A stretch of 64,000 nucleotides of DNA from the NCBI GenBank assembly GCA_022701365.1, contig JAKUHH010000131.1, positions 124,001 to 188,000 of the forward strand, given 5' to 3'. A program made the translations under genes and the position numbers. Shown here piece by piece: positions 9,801-20,600 of the stretch (the first letter of the stretch is position 1; every line of letters starts with the position of its first letter). Origin of the DNA: Mycocentrospora acerina (taxonomy: Eukaryota; Ascomycota; Dothideomycetes; Pleosporales). The notes under the pieces were generated by a model. That model saw only the letters and a program-made list of their open reading frames with translations. It had not been told where the DNA came from and did no database searches.

Positions 9801-11633
9801 CCATCGTCTGATATTAGCATACGCAGAGGCTCATTACAGATTCCTAGAGGCTCACCAACCTCGCAGTCACCTATTGGCTCTCCCGGTGCTGGTGATGACA
9901 TGTTTAAACTTCGCCACAGGCCTAGTGCTCTAGCTCTTCTTACCAAAGGAGAGACAAAAGCTTTAGCTGAGACTGGAACAACATCTGCCAATGCATTTGG
10001 AAAGGTTGACGGAGCTCATACGCGAGAGACGTCTCGTTCTCGCCAGCCTATGTCCCCTCTTGCCATTGAGCGATCCGCGCGAAGTCCATCCCGAGTACAA
10101 TTCCGTAACGCGCATAACTACACCGGTAACGATCCTACTGTGCTGAAGCTTCTCGATTCCATGCTTTCGGAGCGCTTCCCTTTGGGTGAGGTTGAGTTTG
10201 GTCCTCGAATTCAGCCTGCTATCCGAAAATTGCCCATCAAACACAAGGATGCCCATCAGTCGCCTGCTGGCACTCCTTGGCGGCCTGAAGGCACATTGGT
10301 GGCGAGCTTTGGCGAACATACGGCTGCAGTGAATCGGATACTGGTCTCCCCGGACCAAGGCTTCTTCATTACCAGTTCAGACGATGGGAGCGTGAAGATT
10401 TGGGACACATCGCGTTTAGAGCGCAACGTGACAAGACGATCTCGTCAAACGTACCGATTGGGGGACGATGTCAAGGTGACAAGTCTTGTGTTCGTGGAAC
10501 AAACCCACTCGTTCGTAGCAACGGGTAGCGATGGCAGCGTGCATGTAGTGCGCGTCGATTTTTACCAAGGAAATGATGGGAGCAGTAAGTTTGGCCGACC
10601 ACGCCTTCTCCGTGAGCACCAGCTCCCCAAAGGCGACCATGCAGTGTGGTCCGAACACTACAATCAAGACAACAAGTCAGTCCTCATGTTGGCCACCAAC
10701 ACATCGAAGATAATTGCACTTGATCTCAAGGTTATGGAAGAGCTGTTCACGCTCAAGAATCCCCTTAACCACGGAATGCCAACATGTTTCAGTGTTGACC
10801 AGAAGGCGCATTGGCTAATACTTGGAACCTCGCATGGCGTTCTCGATCTGTGGGATCTCCGTTTTAAGCTCCGCCTCAAGGCCTGGGTATGTCATGGCGC
10901 CTCGTCTATACACAGACTGTACCTTGTACAGAGTCGCATACAAAATCGCAAAAAGACGCGACTTTATATTGCAGGCGGCACTGGCCAAGGCGAGATCACA
11001 GTGTGGGACATTGAAAAGCTTATCTGTAAAGAGGTATACCGTACTGGTGCATGTAAAGATATCGGGATGAAGAGTACAACGCTTATCGACCTTGACGAAG
11101 AGAGACCTGGCGGCATGCTGGGTCGTTTTGCAACTAGTCTCGAGCCCACAGCCAACTCGGCTCCAGATCGTGGCATTCGTGCATTTGCTGTCCATACACA
11201 GGCTGTCGATGGTAAAGCAGAGTCAGAACACACATTTCTTCTTACTGCCGGCCCGGACTGGAAGATTCGCTACTGGGATACAAATCGACCTGAGACATCG
11301 ATGGTAGTCAACGGGTTGGAAGCTGATGAAGGAAAGCCGCAGTACAGTACTAGCCAGCCAACCCCCGATACTTCTGTTATCACCGAACGGCTGTCTCAGG
11401 TCCCTGGGCCAAGCAGTGGTGGAGAGAGGCCTGGAATTCGAGAAAGTCGGGCTTCGACTAACTCTAGTCGGAAGACGCCGCAGAAGTCATCACGATCGGG
11501 ATTGATCTCTTTGCAGCAGCAACACCTACTCAAGAGCCATCTGGATAACATCACAGATGTGGCATTGATAGAGCAGCCTTATGGGATGGTGGTTTCTGCA
11601 GATCGGTCGGGCGTTGTGTACATGTTCATGTAA
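6810..11633 (+). CDS. VPS15: Vps15 kinase-like regulatory subunit of PI3-kinase Vps34
   Basis: Three exons (6810-7023, 7077-7197, 7253-11633) give 1571 residues. Vps15 scaffolds and anchors the class III PI3-kinase Vps34 with Vps30/Atg6 on endosomal and pre-autophagosomal membranes. Seen: N-terminal MGQGFS, a myristoylation signal as in yeast Vps15; a kinase-like domain to about residue 300 with a modified catalytic loop HGDIKTEN and DFS in place of DFG; HEAT repeats (roughly 330-650, e.g. DPDASVRRAMLRSVSDL); a Ser/Pro-rich linker with SPTSQSPIGSP; and a C-terminal WD40 propeller (about 1125-1571, e.g. SSDDGSVKIWD). The missing glycine-rich loop and DFS triad suggest weak or pseudokinase activity, as known for the family. 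Both small introns lie in the kinase part. The last exon was read through without breaks. Confidence 0.95.
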
Positions 11634-12173
11634 TGTTGGTCTACGGACGAGATATATTGAGATGGCTTGTAGTATAAGTGGTAGTCTTATAGTATTACAG
11701 ACTCATCTGCTTAGTTCCACCTGGTTGACGTATTTGATAGAGACGACTCATAGACTAGACAAGCTGTTTGGAGAGCGAGTGTCCAAAGGACAAGCAACTT
11801 CCAGCATGTCCAAGATCTCAACCCAAGAGATCATTGATACTTGCAGTACACACCAGTCATCGCTTGCATCGAATATACTGATAAGCCTGGAATTTGTAGA
11901 AGAATCTATCAATAGAGCTTCCTATATCGAAGAAGATCTATTTAGTTGCGATTTATATTTCAGCTGCTCGTAGTGAAGTTTGGTGGAGAGGAAAGAATCT
12001 AGGCGTCGATGACGCTAGTAATCTTGGCATGAATTTCATCAATCGCAGCTCTAAGCTGCCGACGACTCAAGTCACGGCGCATACAACAAGCACCGTCCGC
12101 CTATAAACACCCTCACTACGCACGTTATCCGACCACAAATTACGAAACATAGCACCCATCCAATACCGCAAAC
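11634..12173. other. Spacer between VPS15 and LEA1
   Basis: This 0.54-kb tandem-orientation spacer has no recognised gene. It holds the VPS15 3' UTR and the LEA1 promoter; a TATAAAC sequence at about 12101 lies some 70 bp upstream of the LEA1 start. Confidence 0.5.
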
Positions 12174-13258
12174 ATGAGGTTAACGACAGACTTGATCAAC
12201 AACTCCCTCTCCTTCATCAACCCTCTCACGGAGCGTGAACTCGATCTGCGAGGTGCGTTGAAAAGAACAGATACTACGCTTGCGAGCTGAATTGATATCA
12301 ATGTCTGTAAATTCTAGGCCACAAGATTTCTGCCGTCGAGAACATGGGCGCTGCGCGAGTGAGTCCCCGCCAACAGCATCCACCTTGCTGTATAAGCTTC
12401 TAACGGGTGACATAGGACAACGACGCAATCGACCTCACCGACAACGACATTGCACAACTCGGCAACTTCCCGCTGCAGCCCCGCCTTCGAACACTCTTCC
12501 TCGCGCAAAACCGCATAACGAACATCCAGCCTAACCTCTCGACGAGCATACCGAACCTAAGGACGCTGGTTCTTACCAAGAACAGGATCGCGGAGCTGTC
12601 TGATTTAGATCCGTTGGTGGGATTTAAACAGCTTGTTTACTTGACGTTGATGGGTAACCCGGTTACGAGCAAAGAGGTATGTGTTATGCTATGGTGGTCA
12701 AGATCTGAGCCTGATACTGGCAAGCGTACCTAAACACGTGAGAGCACGCGATTTGTTTTAGGCAGATGAGAGACTGATCGAGAAGGCTGTGCTAGGGTTG
12801 GCGTGACTTTTTAGTAGGGAGAATAAATAGAGTGCTAACAAAGCGTAGAACTACCGCCACTGGGTAATCTGGCGCTGCCCGACCGTCCGCTACCTTGACT
12901 TTGTCAAGGTCCGCGACGTCGAGCGCAAGAAGGCCAAGGAGCTTTTTGGCACATCAGAGGAGCCGACAGAGCTAGCAAGCAAGGTGCGCACTCTCACCAG
13001 CACCTACATCATCTCAACACGTGCTAATCGTACTAGATCATGGGCGTCAAATCCAAGGGCTTTGTTGTCCCTAGCTTCGCAAACGGCGCCGACGACTCGT
13101 CCAAGGAGCGCATCTACACCGACGACGAGAAGAAGCGCATGCGTGCTGCCATCCAAGCTGCAAGCAGTCTGGCGGAGATGGCAAGACTCGAAAAGGACTT
13201 TTCCGAGGGGCGGATACCAGCATATGTCCTCGAGGGCGGAGAACCCATGGAGACATAG
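12174..13258 (+). CDS. LEA1: U2 snRNP protein A' (Lea1)
   Basis: Five exons (12174-12252, 12318-12358, 12416-12676, 12849-12983, 13037-13258) join in frame to 245 residues. U2A' is a leucine-rich-repeat protein that binds U2 snRNA stem-loop IV together with U2B'' and is needed for U2 snRNP assembly in splicing. Seen: the characteristic start (LINNSLSFINPLTERELDLRGHKI), LRRs such as LRTLFLAQNRI and LRTLVLTKNRIAEL, the LRR cap (NYRHWVIWRCPTVRYLDFVKVRDVER), and the fungal tail KSKGFVVPSF. Length matches fungal Lea1 (about 230-260). This is the most intron-rich gene of the window for its size; the second exon is only 41 nt. Converges on FIP1. Confidence 0.95.
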
Positions 13259-13824
13259 TCGGGGCAGCTCGGTGTTTGAAAAACTACGTATCGTGCCCAT
13301 GTTCGCGCCTGCTAGCAGTCATGCGTAGAACAAATGCTGGCGTGTAGGACCAGAGCTCGAATGCACAGAAGAGACGAGCACATACTCAGGTCCCACTAGC
13401 GTTTTGGGAAGGGGGGACGGGGGGGCCAAGGACTAGAATGCGCATCACACGCACTGGCTACAGTGTGAAGGGGGATCGGTAGCACTAAAAACATGTCAAA
13501 ACGAGATGTAAAAATAAGAAAAAAGGAGAAGATGTGAGCAATTTAAGGTCGACTTTGGCGCCAAAGACGTCGAGCATGCTTGAATGTCTGCACTGTGTTT
13601 GGATCTTGAGCCTAGAATGAATCTCTTCTTTACGTTTCGTTTCTGCGCCAGAAAGGCTTCTTTCTTTCTCTCTTTCTTCCTTCCTTCCTTTCTCTCTCTT
13701 TTTCTTCAACCCTTGGTATCGTTGAACATACACAAAACGCCAAATGACCGCCTGGTCCAATACATTTCCTTGCCTACCACGTTGAAATCACGTTTGGAAA
13801 AAGTGAAAAAATGGGGGGGTTCGT
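13259..13824. other. Convergent 3' spacer LEA1/FIP1 with polypyrimidine tract
   Basis: No gene seen. Both flanking genes end here. A CTTT/CTTCC-rich polypyrimidine stretch lies at about 13659-13712, and G-runs occur near 13408-13425. Confidence 0.55.
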
Positions 13825-14964
13825 CTACCACCCTCGTCCACGTCCTCCTCCCCTCCCACCTCTCCCGCCTCCGCCCTGGTTTCCCTGCTGGAAGCCGCCG
13901 CCGCCGCCACCTCCGCCTCCACCGCCCTGCTGACCTCCCGGGCCGCCGAATCCACCGCCCATGCCTGGCCCTTGCATCATCTGCATAAAGGAGCCAAAGT
14001 CCATTTGACTTGGGTCCATGCCTTGAGCCGCCATCTGCTGCATCATCATCTGCATCTGTTGCTCGTCCATCATGCCGGGTTGCGCCGCGCCGCCCATGCC
14101 TCCCATTCCACCGGCACCTCCCCCTCCTGCTCCTGCTCCTGCTCCACCACCACCAGGTCCTGATGGCGCGCCGCTCGGCCCGGTAGGCGCGTTGTTCGGC
14201 CCTGGGCCAGCCATCTGCGGCATCTGTGGCATGCCGGGCATAGCGCCGAATGTCTGTTGCATGCGCACCAGCTCGTCTTTTTGCTGCTGTTGCTGCTGCG
14301 CAATGTTGATTTGTCGCTGGCGGTACATTTCCCAGGTGAACTCGTCGAAGCCGTAATTGAAGTAGTCGGACTGGTCCTGGCCCGGGTTGCGCCAGAGTTT
14401 CTGCTCGTTGGCGAGGTCGGCGTCAATGTTTACTTGGAGGAGGGGCTTGTTGGCGGGCGGGTAGAAGGGGTCGCCGTTTACGTCGATGGTGGATGTGCGC
14501 TGCGCTGGGTAGGCGGCGCCGTTTTGGGCGGTGATGGTGAGGACGGCGGTTTTGGGTGGAGGTTGAGAGGGGGCCTGGGAGGGAGTCGTGGATTGTTGGG
14601 GTGGGGCCTCGATCTTAATGGCCTTTGACTCTTGGGGTTGTTGGCTGCATGGGCTGTCAGATTGCCGTGTCGCAAAGGGAGCTATGGGGAGCTCAAAGGA
14701 AGCTTACGAGGAGGGCTTGGGGGCTGTGATGGGCTTGTCTATGATGATTTCGAGGTCCTGGGGATGCATTAGCTGCGAGGAGTCTTGCCAGACGCGTAAA
14801 AAAGCGCGACGTACGGATTCACTGTCTTCGTCCTCTTCGTCGCCAGAGTCTGCGCCCTCGTCCATGGGCTCGTCGTCACTCGCGCCATCGTCTTCCTTTT
14901 TCAAGACCTTTGGCTGCTCGGTTGTAGTCTCGGAAGGGCCGTAGAGATCATCGTCGTCGTCCAT
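13825..14964 (-). CDS. FIP1: Pre-mRNA polyadenylation factor Fip1
   Basis: Three exons (14815-14964, 14708-14757, 13825-14644) with introns of 57 and 63 nt give 339 residues. Fip1 is the CPF/CPSF subunit that tethers poly(A) polymerase to the 3'-end processing complex. Seen: an acidic N terminus (DDDDDLYGP; DEEDEDSES) followed by DLEIIIDKP; the conserved Fip1 motif at about 132-178 (KPLLQVNIDADL, WRNPGQDQSDYFNYGFDEF, TWEMYRQRQ); a polyQ run encoded by CAG/CAA repeats; and a Met/Gln/Gly-rich C terminus ending in an RGG-type tract (GRGGRGGGRGRGW). The splice from DSES to DLEIII removes an in-frame insertion that would otherwise break the motif. The glycine tail is low complexity and may vary in length between strains. 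Confidence 0.93.
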
Positions 14965-15528
14965 GGCTGCTTGCTATTTCAGCGACCAGGTTGGAGGCTG
15001 ATTCTCTGCGAAAGACCAGGAGACGGCCGTATATCTGTTGCTTTCACGGGCAAGGCGCACAGTGCAAGGGCGTTGTTATTGTTGTACAGGGTTGAGCTGC
15101 TGGGTCGAGGGAGGGTCCGACGCGATTGAGTCTCTAAAGACGAAGTTGTGGTTTAGTGTCGTATAGTAGAGCATCACCGACATGGACTCCCTGCATGGCA
15201 GCGCTAGCCGAGCGAAACGCGCTCCAGTCCGTGCTGCTGGCCAAACTCCATGGCGAGCTTTTGGGTAAACAGCCGTCCACCCTCTCCACCCAACATCTCC
15301 TCCAGAAGCCCTCGTTCGTCGCAAGCCTCTGCCTGATCAGCTCGACTCCCTCCTGCAGACCCTTGACCCAAACAACGCAATCCATACCAACCTGCTCGCA
15401 AGGAAGACGCGTGCAAGTTGTTTTGGGCACGCCGGATCTACGCCTGCATCCAAGACAGAATCAGATATCCGCCTGCTTCTCCAGTATCTGTGCTTTGAAC
15501 CAGTGCTGATTGAAGTCTGCACGGCGCA
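14965..15528. other. Divergent FIP1/NUP49 region
   Basis: This 0.56-kb region between two start codons facing away from each other should contain both promoters. Most of it (15195-15559) can also be read as a small spliced plus-strand ORF, listed separately with low confidence. Confidence 0.5.
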
Positions 15529-15559
15529 ATGGCGGGCTTTGGGCGATCAAACTCGTTGA
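15195..15559 (+). CDS. Possible small unrecognised gene overlapping the NUP49 start
   Basis: ATG 15195 followed by a putative 41-nt intron (15265-15305, GTAAAC...CTCCAG) gives 107 residues with natural-looking composition (RNALQSVLLAKLHGELL; KPLPDQLDSLLQTLDPNN). The stop codon falls inside the first NUP49 exon in another frame. I do not recognise the product. Against it: the intron is shorter than normal for these fungi, and the reading overlaps a well supported gene. It could instead be NUP49 5' leader or the end of a longer transcript. Confidence 0.25.
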
Positions 15560-17088
15560 GCATCAACACGGGCGGCAGCCTCTTGTAAGTGCCTGTGCTT
15601 GTGCTTGTACCTGTACCTGTACCCGCGCGCCACTTCCTTCTCTGCTATACGACTTCTCTCTCGGCCCACATTACCGCTGCCTCAATATCGCAAGAAGAGC
15701 GCAAGCGCAGCAGTCAAATCCAATACGGCATGCGACAAATGCTCTGGGCGCAATGCTGACTATCCACAGTGGGAACAACGCAGGCCAAGGCCAGCAGAGC
15801 GCAGGCCTGTTCGGCGCGTCCACTACAGCAGCCCAACCCCAGGCAGGATCGCTGTTTGGAGGTCAGGCCCAGACAGCGCAACCACAAACCGGCGGCTTGT
15901 TCGGCAACCAGACTCCAGCTGCGACGACAGGAGCCACAAGCGGAGGGCTCTTTGGCGCGTCAACTGCGCAGCCTTCGCAGCCGCAGAGCGGAGGCCTTTT
16001 CGGAGGCGCTCTGGGAGGGAACACACAAACGCAGAATCAGGGCACTGCCCAATCGGGGGGTCTATTTGGTAACCAGCCAAAGCCTTCGTTGTTGTAAGTA
16101 AGAGCGGTCACTTCAGCTTGCACAAAATCTCACAACATTCTTCAGCGGCTCTTCGACACAACAAACGACCACCACTCCATCCTTGTTCGGAAACATGCCC
16201 GCAAACACACAGCAGAATCAGACAGCCACTCCTTCGCTCTTTGGATCAACTCAGCAGGCCCAACCACAGCAGCAAAATTCGTTGTTTGGTAGCATGAACA
16301 CACAAAACAGGTCTGCGACCCTCGGTGGCTCGACACTGGGAGGATCGCAGCTAGGCGCAGGCACGCAACCAGTCCAAGTAACCTTGGATTCGATAAGGGG
16401 GACGACGCGCTTCAATGACCTGCATCCCGAACTGCAGGCCTTGGTTCAGCAATTCGATGAGGGCATACAGCGAAAAATTGGCTTCTGCAACCAGATCCGC
16501 GAAACACTTCCCAACAGCGAGAGCCAGATTGCGACTATTGCACCTGATGTTGAATACGTCGAGAAATTTCTCTCTACAGTCGAGGTTGGGTTGGACAACG
16601 ACTCCGCAAACATTTCTCACCTCAAAGACCTCGTCAAGAAGGATGCCGAAGATGCCACTCTCAGCTTCCGTGCCATTGAAAACCAGCGCCTTCCTGCACA
16701 ATTCCACTACAGGAACAACGCGAACCTCAATGCCTCGAGTGCCAAACCACAAGCCACTACATCTTTCGATGACGATGATCCGACAAAGCCAGTCGATCTC
16801 ATGGCCTACTTTAACCGCCGAACTGATGCGCTCGGACAAACGCTCGACGTATACCAGCGCCAGATCCGTGAAATTGAAGCACATCTTCGTACTATGGAGG
16901 CTGGTACAGTCGAAAAGGCACAGCAGCTGACAGGCAGTCGAAGCGCGCCGCGAGACCAGCGACGTGAGCTCGTGGAAGCACTGAAGGCGATAGAAGGTGC
17001 CATCCTCGACTCCGCGAAGAAGGTGGGACAGGTGAGAGATGAGGTTACGAAAAAGACACTGGGAAATGTCGGGAATACCCTTCTCTAA
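15529..17088 (+). CDS. NUP49: FG-nucleoporin Nup49 (Nup58/45 type)
   Basis: Three exons (15529-15584, 15770-16093, 16146-17088) give 440 residues. This is a central-channel nucleoporin of the Nsp1-Nup57-Nup49 complex. Seen: about 200 residues of GLFG/SLFG repeats (AGLFGAS, GSLFGG, GGLFGNQ, PSLFGST), then a coiled-coil helical domain beginning QVTLDSIRGTTRFNDLHPELQALV and ending near KKTLGNVGNTLL. Both introns split LF|G units, so splicing restores SLFG at each junction; this is strong support for the model. Intron 1 is 185 nt and intron 2 is 52 nt. Length agrees with fungal Nup49 (about 430-480). The repeats make exact length strain-dependent. Confidence 0.93.
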
Positions 17089-17637
17089 TTGTATGAGGTG
17101 ACGTGTGTTTCGTGATTTTGATGAGGATAAAAGTCATGGTGTGCGTTGGACAAGAATCCATGTACAATCCGGATTTGTGGCTGTCATCTGGAGTTGCACG
17201 AAATGTTGGCTTCGTCTTTGATCGCATACATGAGCAGTCATACAGACTGCAAAGTGCTCCGAGTAGAAAAGCAATAGATACCCACGAGACTTGCAATCAA
17301 GCCTCGACCGACCATTTCCAAGTGCGTGATCTCAAATCGTACGTTTTTGGCTAGTCGTCTTGGCGTGGATCGTACCTGCGTCGCGTCGAACGGCCTTGCA
17401 TCTTCATTGCATCAGCCTTGATGTATCAAACGATCAGCGTAAGCTCGTGCTGTCAAGTCCTATCGTACGGGCTTCAAGTTCCCTTGTTTTAGCCCATCAC
17501 CGACGCTGCGCATAAGGGTTTTCTTCTTTCACCCGTCCCATGATCGCTCCACGACAGCGAGCACGCAGAATCGAGGACGCGACCTGAAGGGAGCACTCGA
17601 CTAATTTTCTGAATTCCATGCAAAGTGATCTTTCGAC
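17089..17637. other. Spacer between NUP49 and IML1
   Basis: Tandem-orientation spacer of 0.55 kb. No gene or clear motif seen; presumably NUP49 3' UTR and IML1 promoter. Confidence 0.5.
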
Positions 17638-20600
17638 ATGTCAAAATCGGTGACTAGTGTGAAACAGACCAGAGTGCAGAAAGTGTGCACACTCTGGACT
17701 CATGACGACAATTTCTCACGAGAGGACATCGTGTTCAATGGAGAGAAGTTTCCCGAGCTTCCCGTAGCACCTGGGTCTTTGCTCCAGATTGTGGCTATCA
17801 ACCCTGGAACTGCTGTCCGAGACTTTCAAACTGCAGCAAAGAACAAGCAAGCGGACGCAGCGAAAGCAAGAGGAGAGCATCTAAATAAGGACAATGGGGG
17901 TGATTACCATTCGAAAAGGAGCCGGAGAGGATCTGTTACTATAACAATTGACGAGAACGGATCAACTATCCCTGGCGGGCGTGAAATTGATGTAGAAAAA
18001 GCGTACATATTCGCTCCAAAGCCGCTTCCAGCAGATTTGAAGGCCAAACATGCAACCTTACAGGTCCGTTATTCTCGTCGTGTGTTTTCTACTAGGCTGA
18101 TTTGAGACAGGTCTCCATTTCCGAAAGACTAGCCAAGGTATTTGGATTTCGCAATCGTATGCAAGTTGTAATCACAGAGGTATGACTATTGAATTCCCTA
18201 TCCCATCTCAAAGCTGATAGTTCTAGGCCGATGAGGACAAACATGAGGCTCATCATGTGGAACTTGTCTTTCGCGATGTATACCTTGCTCGTGCAGATAT
18301 GTGGCGCATGGCAGTCTCGGAGCTGAGCAACCGAACCGTCTATCGTGGTCAAAAGTTATTGTTCATGGGTACTATTAAGGCAACCATTAAGCACATCTAT
18401 ATGAACGGACAGTCCGTCCATTCGGGCTATTTTTCGTCCAGAACAAAGCCAATCTTTCGCAGCGAGTCTGCAAGATATGTCTTGTTTATCCAGATGTCCA
18501 GGGAGATGTGGGATTTTGACGCTGAAGGTGCTGGTGAAATCATGTTCAACAAAGTGGTGAGCGGGTTTTTACCAGAACTGTTCAAAAGATGGCTGAAAAT
18601 TAATGCGAGACATCTGGTTACGATTATTCTATTCACGCGGATGGAATATGACGGAGAGTCCGTCTCCGATCGCCCTGACGACACAACAAGCCATACCAAT
18701 CCCGAGACTCAATCTGGCAACTTTAGAGACTACTACAGAGTCGTCGTTAGCGACATGGCTAGCGGCGAATGGATCAATATCTTGTATCAGCTGAAAAAGG
18801 AGTTTAGAACATTCCTCCGCGAGGTCTCGCTCGTTCGAAGACCAGCCAATCAGACATCCAACAGTGGAGACGACGACGACGAGACGGCAACATCAGATAC
18901 AATCGTCGCCGGAAAACCATCATCAGCCAGCCAGGGTAATGTCCTCGAGGCTATCAATCTTGCCGCAGCTCAGTTTTCGAAAGATTACATAGACCGTGAT
19001 CTTGTTCGGACGGGGATTTCAGTCATTGTTGTCACACCTGGAACCGGAGTCTTTGAAGTTGACTACAATATGCTCAAGTTAACTACAGATACTTTGGTAG
19101 GCTCTGGGATAGGCGTTGATCTTGTGTGCCTGTCTCCGATGCCACTGCACTCTGTTCCTTTATTCAAATATCGTGCCCCTCGTCCGATCTCTACACTTGT
19201 TGCGAGAAGCGGCCAAAGTACACATAGATCAACAAAAAACCCTGGGGAGCCGGACGACAAGACTCCTCGACAATACCAGCCCAACTTTGGCTCCTTGGCG
19301 CACGGATCGTTTGTACCTCCATCTCTGAGCTCGATTGGTAATCATTACATCGTTTCGCCAGAAGTACCGGACGACTGGAGATACGCAATGCCGTACTGGG
19401 CGGATGTCTCATTCTGGTCTGGTACATCCGATGATCTTTCAGAAATCACGAAATCACGAAAAGCTCTCAAGATAATCAAGAAATCGCGTAAAAAAAATCG
19501 GGCGTTTGCCTTGAGGTGCCGTCTCTATGAGTTACAGATGATGGGTGTAATGGAGAATGAACTAGGTGATATTTCGATTCCTTATCTTGAAGAAGATCCC
19601 GAATACCCACACCAGATGGATCAGCCTGATGGGAGTTCTCAGGACAAATCGCACGAAAGAGCTCCTTTCTTGAATACATCAACAGCTGCAATTGGTTCAT
19701 ATTCGTCGAAAGGTGACAGAGATTATGACGGGGATCAACCTGATGAACTTCGCGAAGTTCACAAGGCTTGGATGGAAGCATACGATCAAGCCGTTTTTTC
19801 ACGACCTGAGGAAACCCGCCCAGTATCAGACCAGCTTCGAGTTGAACAGCGAAGGCTCGGCAGCAGCGCTCAGCCTGGTACATCTCCAGAACTATCCAGA
19901 GGATCGTATCTGTCAACTTCATACCGCAGCATTGCAACATCGATCGGCAAGACGGCGCGGCCGCCACCAGATGCAAATTTCCACCAGCTGATGCACCAGA
20001 GATCACGAGATATGGAAAGCCAATCGCCAAGGGGTAGTTCATACCACCATTTTGAGAGTAATGTTCAAGGCCTTCCGCGAGCAGATGTGTTACGACGGCA
20101 AAAGCTTTTGGCAAAAATCAGTACCGACGATGACCGTCCTAGCATGCGCCAGAGAGATGCTCTTGGAAAGTTGGAAGACTCTCGGAAGTCGATTTCCTTA
20201 ACACCAAATGACTCTCCTGCTCCCAGCAGAGCCAACTCACCTCCAAGAAGGGCTGGCCTACTACCCGTACCTTCCATCGTCTCCGCTGCTGCTGTCCAAA
20301 CAGAGGTAAAAAGACCTTCTAACTGGTTCCTGAGACAAATCAGCTTTGGAGGGAAGGCTGCACCTGCGAAGCTGACGACTGGAGATGCAACAATTGACAT
20401 CAGCCAAGGAAAAGTGAAGCCCGCGATGCTCACAGTCGAGAAAAACCAAAAGGGTGCCATTGCTGAACGGTTAGCAAGTACGAGAATCACTCCAACAGAG
20501 AAGGTCTCTCAGCCGATTGCTATCAGATCAGTCTCTCGGGCAGGTCTTCCATCGTCCGAGTCTCCCTCGTCCGACCAGGCTGGGCGTTCCGTGGAGACTG

